DNA of 64,000 nucleotides from NCBI GenBank assembly GCA_044841755.1, contig JAXOFM010000005.1, forward strand, positions 62,001 to 126,000, written 5' to 3'. A program made the position numbers and the translations under genes. The notes beneath the pieces are model-generated. The model made no database searches, was not told the DNA's origin, and worked only from the letters and a program-made list of their open reading frames with translations. The stretch comes from CAZAPO01 sp044841755 (GTDB lineage: Bacteria; Bacteroidota; Bacteroidia; Flavobacteriales; Flavobacteriaceae). Positions 8,928 through 17,371 of this stretch are shown here, one piece after another (position 1 is the stretch's first letter; every line of letters starts with the position of its first letter).

Positions 8928-9605
8928 TTACAATTCAAGGCTCTCTCCTATCTCAAGAAGCATTAAATCTTTTTCACGATCAAAAAATTTACGCTTAGCA
9001 TCTTCTTGATCGATCTCAATATAACCAAAAGTATCAAAATGATAACCTAAAATCTTATCACACTCCACAAAGTCAGCTGCAATAATAGCATCATCAACTC
9101 CCATAGTGAAATTATCGCCTATTGGAAGAATAGCTATATCTAGCTTCGTCTCCATAGGAATGAGTTTCATATCGAATGTTAAAGCTGTATCTCCGGCAAT
9201 GTAAATATTCTTATGTTCTCCTTCAATAACAAATCCACCAGGTTGTCCTCCATAAGAGCCATCAGGAAATGATGAAGTATGAATGGCATTCACATACTTT
9301 ACTCTTCCGAAGTCAAATTGCCAATGACCACCATGATTCATAGGGTGGCCTTGAAATCCTTTTGATTGATAGTGACTTACTATTTCATAATTAGATACGA
9401 TAGTTGCTCCTGTTCGCTGAGCAATACTCTCCACATCTAAAATATGATCTTGATGTGCATGCGTTAATAAAATATAATCTGCTTTCAGCGAATTAACATC
9501 TATATTTGATGCTTTTGGATTTCCAGAAATGAATGGGTCTACCAAAATTGTCTTTCCGCTGACTTCAACCTGAAGACTAGCATGCCCTAAAAAAGTTATT
9601 TTCAT
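8928..9605 (-). CDS. UPF0173 metal-dependent hydrolase (MBL fold)
   Basis: A 225-residue metallo-beta-lactamase-fold hydrolase of the UPF0173 group. The metal motif HAHQDH is at about residues 49-54 (LLTHAHQDHIL), with further ligands in NHGG (about 90), IAGDTA (about 137-142) and GYHFDTF (about 190). No signal peptide; cytosolic. The family has no settled substrate. It lies 38 bases downstream of menA in the same direction, a neighbourhood often kept in flavobacteria, so a role linked to quinone or CoA-ester metabolism is possible but unproven. Confidence 0.85.
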   Translation of the reverse strand: MKITFLGHASLQVEVSGKTILVDPFISGNPKASNIDVNSLKADYILLTHAHQDHILDVESIAQRTGATIVSNYEIVSHYQSKGFQGHPMNHGGHWQFDFGRVKYVNAIHTSSFPDGSYGGQPGGFVIEGEHKNIYIAGDTALTFDMKLIPMETKLDIAILPIGDNFTMGVDDAIIAADFVECDKILGYHFDTFGYIEIDQEDAKRKFFDREKDLMLLEIGESLEL

Positions 9606-9643
9606 TATAGAATAATTACAGAATGAAAATACGAAAAAACTAC

Positions 9644-10555
9644 TTAAAAAATAAGGAATATTTGCCCTAGACCAATTAACACAGCCAATAAAAAAGTAGA
9701 TAACGCTAATACTTTAAGCTGAGGATCTAATTGCTTTGGTTCATTGTTATTTAAAACAGCAATTAAGTGTTTAATCAAAGGAATAAATGCAATTAGGAAA
9801 ATTAAATTATAGAACGATCTGAAGTACAAAATTCCAAATACTATACTAAGCATCATTGCTCCACCAACCAAGAAAATATGATAGATCTTTGCTCTTTTAA
9901 AACCAAGCTTAACTGCAACAGTAATTTTATTAGACTCAATATCAGAATTAATATCCCTCATGTTATTTAAATTGAGTACACCTGTACTTAGCATACCAAT
10001 AGCACAAGCTGGTAACACCAACACATGATCTAGTTGTCTGGCGTATAAAAAATAGCAACCAATGACACTTAATAACCCAAAGAAAATAAACACCATAACA
10101 TCGCCTAAAGCTCTATAACCATAAGCAGTTTCTCCCATGGTATACCTTATTGCAGCATAAACGCATGCTATACCTAATGCAAAAAAGAGAATTGAAAATA
10201 AAAAATTGTTAGAACCAAAAGCACTATAAATAAGTAAAAAAATGAGAAGAATCGCCACTAAAATATTGATCTTTATCGCACCAAACATTTCTTCAGGGCT
10301 AATCTTTCCACTTTGTATAGCTCTTTCGGGACCAATTCGGTTTTCATTATCAGTTCCTTTAACACCATCACCATAATCGTTAGCAAGATTAGATAGTACT
10401 TGTAGCGCAATTGTAGCGAGTATTGCAAAAATAAAAATGGACCATTTAAAAAATCCGTTGTAAAAAGCTAAACAACTGGCTAATAAAATGCCAGAAACAG
10501 ATAATGGTAATGTTCTTAACCTAAAGGCAGATAGCCATAATTTTACTCTATCCAT
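9644..10555 (-). CDS. menA: 1,4-Dihydroxy-2-naphthoate polyprenyltransferase
   Basis: A 303-residue UbiA-family membrane enzyme that joins a polyprenyl chain to DHNA with loss of CO2, giving demethylmenaquinone. The first Asp-rich motif NDYGDGVKGTD is at residues 59-69 (N59, D60, D63, D69); the second, NNMRDINSDIESNK, lies near 196-209. Eight to nine hydrophobic helices are visible. It follows menB after 12 bases and precedes the UPF0173 gene. Length and motifs are normal. The methyltransferase for the last step (MenG/UbiE) is not in the window. Confidence 0.95.
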   Translation of the reverse strand: MDRVKLWLSAFRLRTLPLSVSGILLASCLAFYNGFFKWSIFIFAILATIALQVLSNLANDYGDGVKGTDNENRIGPERAIQSGKISPEEMFGAIKINILVAILLIFLLIYSAFGSNNFLFSILFFALGIACVYAAIRYTMGETAYGYRALGDVMVFIFFGLLSVIGCYFLYARQLDHVLVLPACAIGMLSTGVLNLNNMRDINSDIESNKITVAVKLGFKRAKIYHIFLVGGAMMLSIVFGILYFRSFYNLIFLIAFIPLIKHLIAVLNNNEPKQLDPQLKVLALSTFLLAVLIGLGQIFLIF

Positions 10556-10567
10556 CCGATGAGAACA

Positions 10568-11407
10568 TTAAGGAATCCATTTTTTATCGAAGTTAGGTTT
10601 ACGCTTTTCTAAAAATGCGTTTCTTCCTTCTACAGCTTCATCTGTCATATACGCTAAACGCGTTGCTTCACCAGCAAATACTTGCTGGCCAACCATTCCG
10701 TCATCAGTAAGATTCATAGCAAACTTTAGCATCTTGATTGAAGTTGGTGACTTTGCTAATATTTCTTGAGCCCATTCGTAAGCAGTAACTTCTAAAACAT
10801 CATGCGGAATCACAGCATTAACCATTCCCATTTCATAAGCTTCTTGAGCGCTATAGTTTCTTCCTAAAAAGAAGATCTCACGAGCTTTCTTCTGCCCAAC
10901 CATTTTAGCTAAATAAGCAGAACCGTAACCACCATCAAAACTAGTAACATCAGCATCTGTTTGTTTAAAAATAGCGTGCTCTTTACTTGCCAGTGTTAAA
11001 TCACAAACTACATGAAGACTATGCCCTCCTCCTACTGCCCAACCAGGAACAACCGCAATCACTGCCTTAGGCATAAAACGAATGAGTCGTTGTACCTCAA
11101 GAATATTTAAACGATGATATCCATCTTCACCTACATAGCCTTGGTGACCTCTTGCTTTTTGATCACCACCTGAACAAAAACTCCATATACCATCTTTTGT
11201 TGAAGGTCCCTCAGCACTTAAAAGCACCACACCAATTGATGTGTCCTCATGCGCATCATGAAATGCTTGTAACAATTCGCTTGTAGTTTTTGGTCTAAAT
11301 GCATTACGAACATTAGGCCTATTAAAAGCTATTCGAGCTACACCATTACTTTTTTTATAGGTTATATCATCAAACTCTCTAACGGTAGTCCATTGGATGT
11401 CACTCAT
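10568..11407 (-). CDS. menB: 1,4-Dihydroxy-2-naphthoyl-CoA synthase
   Basis: A 279-residue crotonase-fold enzyme that closes the second ring by cyclising o-succinylbenzoyl-CoA to DHNA-CoA. Visible signatures are RPNVRNAFRPKT (CoA binding, about residue 30), the oxyanion-hole segment FCSGGDQKARG (about 77-87), GWAVGGGHSLHVVCDLTLAS (about 122-141) and the active-site segment TSFDGGYGSAYLA (about 155-167). It is 12 bases upstream of menA. Its substrate needs MenE (o-succinylbenzoate-CoA ligase), which is not in the window. Confidence 0.96.
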   Translation of the reverse strand: MSDIQWTTVREFDDITYKKSNGVARIAFNRPNVRNAFRPKTTSELLQAFHDAHEDTSIGVVLLSAEGPSTKDGIWSFCSGGDQKARGHQGYVGEDGYHRLNILEVQRLIRFMPKAVIAVVPGWAVGGGHSLHVVCDLTLASKEHAIFKQTDADVTSFDGGYGSAYLAKMVGQKKAREIFFLGRNYSAQEAYEMGMVNAVIPHDVLEVTAYEWAQEILAKSPTSIKMLKFAMNLTDDGMVGQQVFAGEATRLAYMTDEAVEGRNAFLEKRKPNFDKKWIP

Positions 11408-11457
11408 ATTTTTTGATTTATTTCAAAAGTAAGTTTTTAGTTGAAAAGATTTTAACA

Positions 11458-12288
11458 TTAGTTTAAATAAATGCCATCTTCTTTTAAACTAATTAATCGT
11501 TGTTTATATAATGAACCAATCGCTTTTTTAAAGCTCTTTTTACTCATCTGTAGTGTCTCTTTAATTTCGTCTGGAGAAGATTTATCTGTGAGTCCTAAAA
11601 AGCCACTATTATCTTTTAACTCAGTTAAGATTAGTTCTGCATTAGGTTCAATATTTCTATATCCTATTTGACCCAAAGCAATATCTAACTTATTATTTCT
11701 TCTAACCTTCTTGACAATTCCTTTTAAACGATCACCAACATTTAAATCTTGAAAGATCTCGTCTTTGTATATAAGTCCTAAATGTTTTTTGTTAACAATA
11801 ACATTCATACCTATTTCTGAAGGGTGAGAAACTATGACATCTACTTCATCAAATTTTTGCACTGTCAATTCACTATTATCTAAAAAGCGGTTTGTTTTAC
11901 TTGAGGCTACCAAACGATTTGTTTCTTCGTCCAAATAGCAATATACTAAATACCAACCACCCTTCTTCATTTTAAAAGCTTGCTCTTTGAAAGGGCAAAA
12001 CAGTTCTTTAACCATTCCCCAATCAAGAAAAGCACCAATTTTAGTAACTTCATTACATCGTAGTAGCGCAAATTCACCAACCTGTATATAAGGTTTATCT
12101 GTTACAGCAACAAGACGCTCACTGTTATCTAAATATACAAATACCTCAAGCTTTTCACCTATTTCAAAAACCTCAGGAACATATCTATTTGGCAATAAAA
12201 CCTCATTATCTTCATTATCTCCTAAAAACAATCCTGGGTCCGTATGACGAAGAATTTCTAGCGTATTGTACTCTCCAATTTTTATCAT
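11458..12288 (-). CDS. CvfB-family S1 RNA-binding protein
   Basis: A protein of about 276 residues starting MIKIGEYNTL; an upstream in-frame ATG at 12306 adds only six residues (MYYICS) and is less likely, since family members start at the IGEYN region. It has several S1-like OB-fold domains: about residues 1-60, 65-130 (GAFLDWG, a classic S1 motif) and 145-215, then a C-terminal winged helix (about 220-276, ending LISLKEDGIYLN). Members of the family bind RNA and affect virulence gene expression in staphylococci; the role in flavobacteria is unknown. It sits between DUF2853 and menB. Confidence 0.85.
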   Translation of the reverse strand: MIKIGEYNTLEILRHTDPGLFLGDNEDNEVLLPNRYVPEVFEIGEKLEVFVYLDNSERLVAVTDKPYIQVGEFALLRCNEVTKIGAFLDWGMVKELFCPFKEQAFKMKKGGWYLVYCYLDEETNRLVASSKTNRFLDNSELTVQKFDEVDVIVSHPSEIGMNVIVNKKHLGLIYKDEIFQDLNVGDRLKGIVKKVRRNNKLDIALGQIGYRNIEPNAELILTELKDNSGFLGLTDKSSPDEIKETLQMSKKSFKKAIGSLYKQRLISLKEDGIYLN

Positions 12289-12309
12289 GCTGCAAATGTA
12301 ATACAAATA

Positions 12310-12337
12310 AGAAACGCCACAACAAGTTGTGACGTTC
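12310..12337 (-). terminator. Possible terminator after the DUF2853 gene
   Basis: An imperfect hairpin (GAAACGCCACAAC against GTTGTGACGTTC, loop of about two bases) lies between the DUF2853 stop and the CvfB start. On the minus strand a T-rich run follows the stem, so it could end or attenuate the upstream menD-DUF2853 transcript. Confidence 0.5.
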
Positions 12338-12358
12338 TAAAACCGATTTTTTCCTTTA

Positions 12359-12697
12359 CTAGTAAGCAGATTCCTTACCAAAGTGTTTTACTAAAAGGTA
12401 ATAAACGACTGCGCGATATTTATTTCTGTTTGAACGTCCATAAGCATCCATTACAGCATTGATTCCTGCATCTAGTTCATCACTAACTGAAAGTCCTAAT
12501 TTCTTTATTAAGAAGTTATTCTTAACGGTTTCTAGTTCACTGCAATCACTGCTTGATACTGTCGCCGAATCAGCATTATAAATAGATGGTCCACAACCAA
12601 TTGTTACCTTGGTTAGTAAATCCATGTCGGCATCTAAACCAATCTTTTCTTTTAGATCCTTAGCATATTTAGCAATAAGCTCGTCTCTTTTATTCAT
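12359..12697 (-). CDS. DUF2853 family protein
   Basis: A 112-residue soluble, helical protein. The opening KRDELIAKYAKDLKEKIG, the central TIGCGPSIYNADSATV and the ending KYRAVVYYLLVKHFGK match the DUF2853 family, seen in structural genomics as a small all-alpha protein without known function. It sits 77 bases downstream of menD and is followed by a terminator-like hairpin. No catalytic residues can be assigned. Confidence 0.85.
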   Translation of the reverse strand: MNKRDELIAKYAKDLKEKIGLDADMDLLTKVTIGCGPSIYNADSATVSSSDCSELETVKNNFLIKKLGLSVSDELDAGINAVMDAYGRSNRNKYRAVVYYLLVKHFGKESAY

Positions 12698-12774
12698 ATT
12701 TACTTAGATTAAATGTTAAACCATTAGTTATATCCTTAATACACTAAAGATACTTAAAAGTCACATTTTTATCA

Positions 12775-14424
12775 CTATCTAATAGCTTCAAAATATGTTA
12801 ACAAAACATCATCATTTACTTCACGAGGAGTAAAGATTTCTAAAAGTCTTGGTGTGCTTCCCGCTTTATAAAAACTTGGAGTTATATTATCAATTTCTTC
12901 AATTGAAGAGGCACGATAATACTCTAAACCAAACATATCGCATAAATGTTTAGCATTGAGTTCATGTTTGGTCTCAAAATAAGTGTCAAAATTCTCAGTG
13001 TTTTTATGTCCAGGAAGAATTCTAAAAATACCTCCTCCTCCATTATTTATCAATATAATTCTGAATGAAGAAGGAATATAATTATTCCATAAGGCATTGC
13101 TATCGTAGAAGAAACTCAAATCTCCTGTAATAAAGACTGTCTGCTCTTTATTCACAATTGAAGCTCCAATAGCTGTACTTGTACTACCATCAATTCCACT
13201 TGTTCCTCTATTGCAAAATATTTTAAGTGAAGGATTGACATCAAAAAGTTGTAGATATCTAATAGTTGAACTGTTAGCACAATGTAATATGGAATAATCA
13301 GGAATGCTTTTTAAAATTAACTCAAACACCTTAAGATCTGAATATTGAATAGTATTTAAATACGCTTCATGCTTTTGATGTCTAAGCTCCTTAACCTTTT
13401 TCCAATGAGATTTATAGTTACTTTCAACCGTTCCATTATCTAGCACTCCATCAAAGAAATCATTAACCGAACAATTAAAGTGCTTTTCTAAACTAAAAAA
13501 CGTGTCAAAGGCCTTTTTATCGTCAATATGCCAGTGATGTTTTGGTTTATAGGTTCTTAAAAAAGCTTTTATTTTTTTAGAAACAATCATTCCTCCAAAA
13601 GTCAGCAGCAATTCTGGTTGCAATTTTTCAAATTCTTCGCTCGATAAAGGAGCAATGATCTTATCTATACTTGGGAAAAAATCAGGATGATGAATATTTG
13701 AAGTGGTTTCGGTAAATACAATTACGCTATCATCATTTGCTAAAGCGTCAATGCGTTCTTGTGTAACAGTTTCGGGATTGTTCACACCAACCAAAACCAT
13801 TTTCTTAGCAGAGTTATTCCAGATTTCTTTGTAGGAAGTGAAATCTTCTTTATGCTCCTTTAGCTGCAAAGGAAGCTCTTCAATTTCAACATCAAACTCG
13901 TTTACAAGATCATATAAGGGTTCACTAAAAGGAATATTAATATGAACTGGTCCTTTACTTAAAATTGCTTTATTAACAGCTTCATTTACAAGTATTTGAT
14001 CTTGCTTATTTCCTTCTTCACTTAAATTAGCTTCAAACAATATATGACTACCATATACCTGTTTTTGATCTATTGTTTGACCATCTCCAATATTAATTAA
14101 ATGTTCAGGTCTGTCCGCCGACAATATCACTAACGGAATATCACTATAAAAAGCTTCAGCAACTGCAGGATAATAGTTTAACAAGGCACTTCCTGAAGTA
14201 CAAACCAAAGCTGCTGGTTTTTGATTTTGTTGTGCAATTCCTAAAGCAAAAAATGCTGCAGCACGTTCATCAACAATACTATAACACTTAAAATACGGAT
14301 GATTTGTAAACCCTATAGTTAAAGGCGCATTTCTACTTCCAGGAGAAATAACTATATGTTCAATTTCTTTAGCAATACAAAGCTGAACTATAGTTTGAGC
14401 AAGAGGGATTTTTGGTAATCTCAT
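12775..14424 (-). CDS. menD: SEPHCHC synthase (MenD)
   Basis: A 549-residue thiamine-diphosphate enzyme that adds the succinic semialdehyde unit from 2-oxoglutarate to isochorismate. Visible: the N-terminal pyrimidine-binding domain with HIVISPGSRNAPLT (about residues 19-32) and CTSGSALLNYYPAV (about 74-87), a central domain (about 185-350), and the C-terminal PP domain with GTSGIDGSTSTAIG (about 410-423), and TGDLSFFYDSNALW plus NNGGGGIFRILPG (about 430-475), the latter two being the Mg-ThDP region. Length is normal. It lies 30 bases after menF. Confidence 0.95.
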   Translation of the reverse strand: MRLPKIPLAQTIVQLCIAKEIEHIVISPGSRNAPLTIGFTNHPYFKCYSIVDERAAAFFALGIAQQNQKPAALVCTSGSALLNYYPAVAEAFYSDIPLVILSADRPEHLINIGDGQTIDQKQVYGSHILFEANLSEEGNKQDQILVNEAVNKAILSKGPVHINIPFSEPLYDLVNEFDVEIEELPLQLKEHKEDFTSYKEIWNNSAKKMVLVGVNNPETVTQERIDALANDDSVIVFTETTSNIHHPDFFPSIDKIIAPLSSEEFEKLQPELLLTFGGMIVSKKIKAFLRTYKPKHHWHIDDKKAFDTFFSLEKHFNCSVNDFFDGVLDNGTVESNYKSHWKKVKELRHQKHEAYLNTIQYSDLKVFELILKSIPDYSILHCANSSTIRYLQLFDVNPSLKIFCNRGTSGIDGSTSTAIGASIVNKEQTVFITGDLSFFYDSNALWNNYIPSSFRIILINNGGGGIFRILPGHKNTENFDTYFETKHELNAKHLCDMFGLEYYRASSIEEIDNITPSFYKAGSTPRLLEIFTPREVNDDVLLTYFEAIR

Positions 14425-14454
14425 GAACTAGCAAAGGTAAAAAAATGCATGGTT

Positions 14455-15582
14455 TTATGATACCAAAATATTCTTAATCGTTTTGGTTTTGTTCACTGTT
14501 TCAATCCATTCATTTTGAGGAATAGAGTCCTTAGTAATTCCGCCTCCTACATACAAAACAGCCTTATTATCTTTGAGTTGCATACAACGAAGATTTACAA
14601 AAAGGTGTGACGACCTTGTATTATAGGAATAAGCCATATTTTCAATGTTTCGTTTTCCAGCTCTAGGACCAATTTTAACTTCACGATTCAGCTCTCCTAA
14701 AAATCCTGTATAAAACTCTCTATTATAATGCTCATTATCTAGAATAAACTGCATTGCTTCAATCTTTGGAAGTCCACATACAGCAGGAGTTGGATGAAGT
14801 TTTAAGATAAGGCGTTGTAAACTCTGATCCTCCTTTTTGAGGTTACCAGAAACATCAGTACATAAATGAAGTAACTTACCTGCTTTAACGGTTCTAACCT
14901 CTCCTACTTCAATATTGTCTAAAGCATCTTCTAATAAACCAATAACATAATTGGTTACCAATAGTTGCTCTTCCTTCTCTTTTTGGTTCCAACTAACATC
15001 TAATGTTCCCAAATAGTCTTGAGTTCCCGCAAGGGCCATGGTGGTTAATTTATTCCTGTCAAGACGCAATAAGGTTTCTGGAGTAGCTCCTAGCCACAAC
15101 CCAACCAAAGGGTGATACCAGCAATAGGTTAATGCACTATTATAACTAAAAGCAAGTTGTTTAAATATTTTTATTGGATCTACCTCATCATCTAGCTCTA
15201 AATTTTCTTTTCTGGAAAGCACCACTTTTTCTAATACATCTTCACCTATTTTTTTTACACCTTTCTCAACAAGGTTCATATGATGGTCTTCATCATTCTG
15301 AATCGCGAAACTTGCAAGCTGAACTTCATTCTCATCTATAAAAATGTCCTCTTCAGTATTTAGTGTTCTAGAGGCACTATACGGAATTAAAATAGCATCT
15401 TTTCTAACATCAAAAGGAGCAAATACAAAACCACTTTCTGAATAGTCATCAATTTTATAAAGTGTGGTGTCTTTTTGCAGTACAGCTCTGGTCTCAAAAG
15501 ACCTTGGTAAACTATAAACTACAAATGGTAAGTCTTTTTGGTAATGTTCTGCTATATAATCAAAAAAATCTTTAGAACTCAT
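14455..15582 (-). CDS. menF: Isochorismate synthase
   Basis: A 375-residue chorismate-binding enzyme that converts chorismate to isochorismate, the first committed step to menaquinone. Signatures: VLEKVVLSRKE (general base Lys, about residue 138), GATPETLL (about 176), LAGTQDY (about 194-200), HPTPAVCG (about 271-278), and FYTGFLGE (about 296-303) with the Mg2+-binding Glu. It starts 4 bases after the hotdog thioesterase gene and is followed by menD, so the role in menaquinone rather than siderophore synthesis is strongly supported by context. Confidence 0.93.
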   Translation of the reverse strand: MSSKDFFDYIAEHYQKDLPFVVYSLPRSFETRAVLQKDTTLYKIDDYSESGFVFAPFDVRKDAILIPYSASRTLNTEEDIFIDENEVQLASFAIQNDEDHHMNLVEKGVKKIGEDVLEKVVLSRKENLELDDEVDPIKIFKQLAFSYNSALTYCWYHPLVGLWLGATPETLLRLDRNKLTTMALAGTQDYLGTLDVSWNQKEKEEQLLVTNYVIGLLEDALDNIEVGEVRTVKAGKLLHLCTDVSGNLKKEDQSLQRLILKLHPTPAVCGLPKIEAMQFILDNEHYNREFYTGFLGELNREVKIGPRAGKRNIENMAYSYNTRSSHLFVNLRCMQLKDNKAVLYVGGGITKDSIPQNEWIETVNKTKTIKNILVS

Positions 15583-15586
15583 TAAT

Positions 15587-16012
15587 CTATTTAGATTTTG
15601 GAAGTGCTATTGTGGTTAACTTACAAACTGAGATAAGTTGATTCTCAGCATTAGTAATCTTAATATCTAAAAGCTGCGTTGATCTCCCCTTATGAATAAA
15701 TGTTGCCTTGGCATAAACATATCCTTCTTTCACCCCTTTTAAATGATTTGCAGAGATTTCAATACCACGAACAAAGTATTTTTCAAGATCAACAAATACA
15801 TGAGCAGCAAAGCTTCCTGTACTTTCAGCTAAGGCTACTGTAGCTCCTCCATGAAGAATGCCATCAGGTTGATGAACTTTACTGTTTACAGGCATTCGTG
15901 CAACCAAAAAATCATCACCAACATCGCAAACTTCAATTTGTAGAGTCTCCATCAAGGTGTCTTTGCATACACTGTTTAAACGTGCGATAAGTTCTTCTTT
16001 AGTATTTTGCAT
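15587..16012 (-). CDS. Hotdog-fold thioesterase, candidate DHNA-CoA thioesterase
   Basis: A 141-residue PaaI/YdiI-type hotdog thioesterase. The fold signature HQPDGILHGGATVALAEST (about residues 43-61) contains the HGG loop and the catalytic acidic residue near AES; a beta-rich second half ends around residue 135. It is the first gene of the minus-strand menaquinone run and ends 4 bases before menF. In other bacteria a hotdog enzyme (MenI) hydrolyses DHNA-CoA, a step needed between MenB and MenA, so MenI is the natural proposal; a generic acyl-CoA thioesterase is the alternative. Confidence 0.85.
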   Translation of the reverse strand: MQNTKEELIARLNSVCKDTLMETLQIEVCDVGDDFLVARMPVNSKVHQPDGILHGGATVALAESTGSFAAHVFVDLEKYFVRGIEISANHLKGVKEGYVYAKATFIHKGRSTQLLDIKITNAENQLISVCKLTTIALPKSK

Positions 16013-16022
16013 ACTTTTGATT

Positions 16023-16030
16023 TAGATTTG
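16023..16030 (+). promoter_or_regulatory. -7 box before the esterase gene
   Basis: The bases read TAGATTTG, an exact TAnnTTTG match, 25 bases before the esterase start in the short divergent gap to the menaquinone cluster. On the opposite strand the neighbouring bases 16031-16038 read TACATTTA, one mismatch, and could serve the thioesterase-menF-menD transcript. Confidence 0.4.
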
Positions 16031-16055
16031 TAAATGTACGAAACCAGCACCAAAA

Positions 16056-16691
16056 ATGAATTCGACAGAAAAAGAAATATCGTATCAAATTAGTAATACC
16101 TATTCCACCTTAAACTCATTAACTAAACAAACAAAAAATGTATGGCTAGTTTGTCATGGAATGGGTTATTTGAGTCGATATTTTCTCAAATATTTTAAAG
16201 ACTTAGATCCTACCGAAAACTATATTATTGCTCCACAAGCACAGAGTAAATACTACTTGAAAGACCAATTTAAACATGTAGGTGCAAGTTGGCTTACTAA
16301 GGAAAATACTGTTGCAGAAACTCATAATATTCTTAATTACCTTGATGCTGTATTAGAAAATGAACAAATACCATCCAACCATAATTTTATAGTTATAGGC
16401 TATTCTCAAGGTGTGAGCATAGCGATGCGCTATGTGTCTTCAAGAAAACTGCAATGTAACCATCTAGTATTAATGTCTGGCGGACTTCCAAAGGAATTAA
16501 CCGAAGAAGATCTAAGTTTTTATAAAGGGAAAGTCTCCATGATTTATGGTACTAAAGATGAATATTTACATTCTGAGCGATTGGATTATGAAAGAAACAG
16601 AATGGATGAACTTTTTGGAAAAAAAGCTGAAATCATTCCCTTTGAAGGCAATCATATGGTAAATGTTGAATTAATAAATTCTTTAGTATGA
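16056..16691 (+). CDS. Alpha/beta hydrolase (serine esterase)
   Basis: A 211-residue hydrolase of the carboxylesterase/phospholipase type. VWLVCHGMGYLS (about residues 30-41) forms the oxyanion region, the nucleophile serine is in GYSQG (about 115-119), the acid is probably Asp in YGTKDEYL (about 168-175), and the catalytic His is in EGNHMV (about 198-203). Cytosolic, no signal peptide. It is divergent from the menaquinone genes and overlaps the next gene, an acetyltransferase, by 4 bases (ATGA type), so the two are co-translated. Substrate unknown; a MenH-like role cannot be excluded but the motif is that of an esterase. Confidence 0.82.
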   Translation: MNSTEKEISYQISNTYSTLNSLTKQTKNVWLVCHGMGYLSRYFLKYFKDLDPTENYIIAPQAQSKYYLKDQFKHVGASWLTKENTVAETHNILNYLDAVLENEQIPSNHNFIVIGYSQGVSIAMRYVSSRKLQCNHLVLMSGGLPKELTEEDLSFYKGKVSMIYGTKDEYLHSERLDYERNRMDELFGKKAEIIPFEGNHMVNVELINSLV

Positions 16692-17260
16692 AAGCACCAA
16701 CATTAGAAAACAATCGCGTAAAACTCTCATTGTTAGATTTAAGCAATTATGAAAACCTTATAGACATAGGAGCTCAGGAAAAATTGGTTCAGTTTTCACC
16801 GACTAAAATTGACACGCCAGAAGATCTAAAAGCTTATGTGCAAAAGGCTGTAGATGGTTACTATCATAAAACCAAAATCCCTTTTATAGTATTTGACAAA
16901 CAAACCAATCAATATGCTGGTAACACTCATTACATGAATATTGATTGGAATAATAAAGTAATTGAAATAGGTTCCACATGGATTGGAAAACAATTTCAGG
17001 GCACAGGATTAAACACTAATATGAAATTCCTGATGCTGCAACATGCTTTTGAAGAAATGGGTTTTGAAAAAGTAGCTTTCAGAATTGACGAACGTAATAA
17101 AGCCTCAAGAAAAGCTGTAGAAAAACTAGGAGCTCAACTCGAAGGGATTTTGCGAGCCAATGTGTATTTGCTAGATGGTTTTAAGCGAAATACTTGTTGT
17201 TATGGCATCCTTAAAGAAGAATGGCCTAGAATAAAAGATAAACTACTTCAGAAAGTTTAA
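16688..17260 (+). CDS. GNAT-family N-acetyltransferase (RimJ/RimL-like)
   Basis: A 190-residue GNAT enzyme transferring acetyl from acetyl-CoA to an amine. The start LENNRVKLSLLDLSNYENL, the core strand-helix IEIGSTWIGKQFQGTGLNT (about residues 95-115, acetyl-CoA pyrophosphate loop) and ERNKASRKAVEKLGAQLEG (about 139-157) are those of the RimJ/RimL type, which act on protein N-termini, antibiotics or small amines. It overlaps the preceding esterase by 4 bases. The substrate is unknown. Confidence 0.88.
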   Translation: MKAPTLENNRVKLSLLDLSNYENLIDIGAQEKLVQFSPTKIDTPEDLKAYVQKAVDGYYHKTKIPFIVFDKQTNQYAGNTHYMNIDWNNKVIEIGSTWIGKQFQGTGLNTNMKFLMLQHAFEEMGFEKVAFRIDERNKASRKAVEKLGAQLEGILRANVYLLDGFKRNTCCYGILKEEWPRIKDKLLQKV

Positions 17261-17371
17261 TGGTTGGATATATAATCTTCTTACAAGATTGATGCGTTTT
17301 AGGTTACAAAATTCGTAAGTACTTAATTTTCATTATCTTATAAAACTATTAATCATTAAAACCAACCAAAA

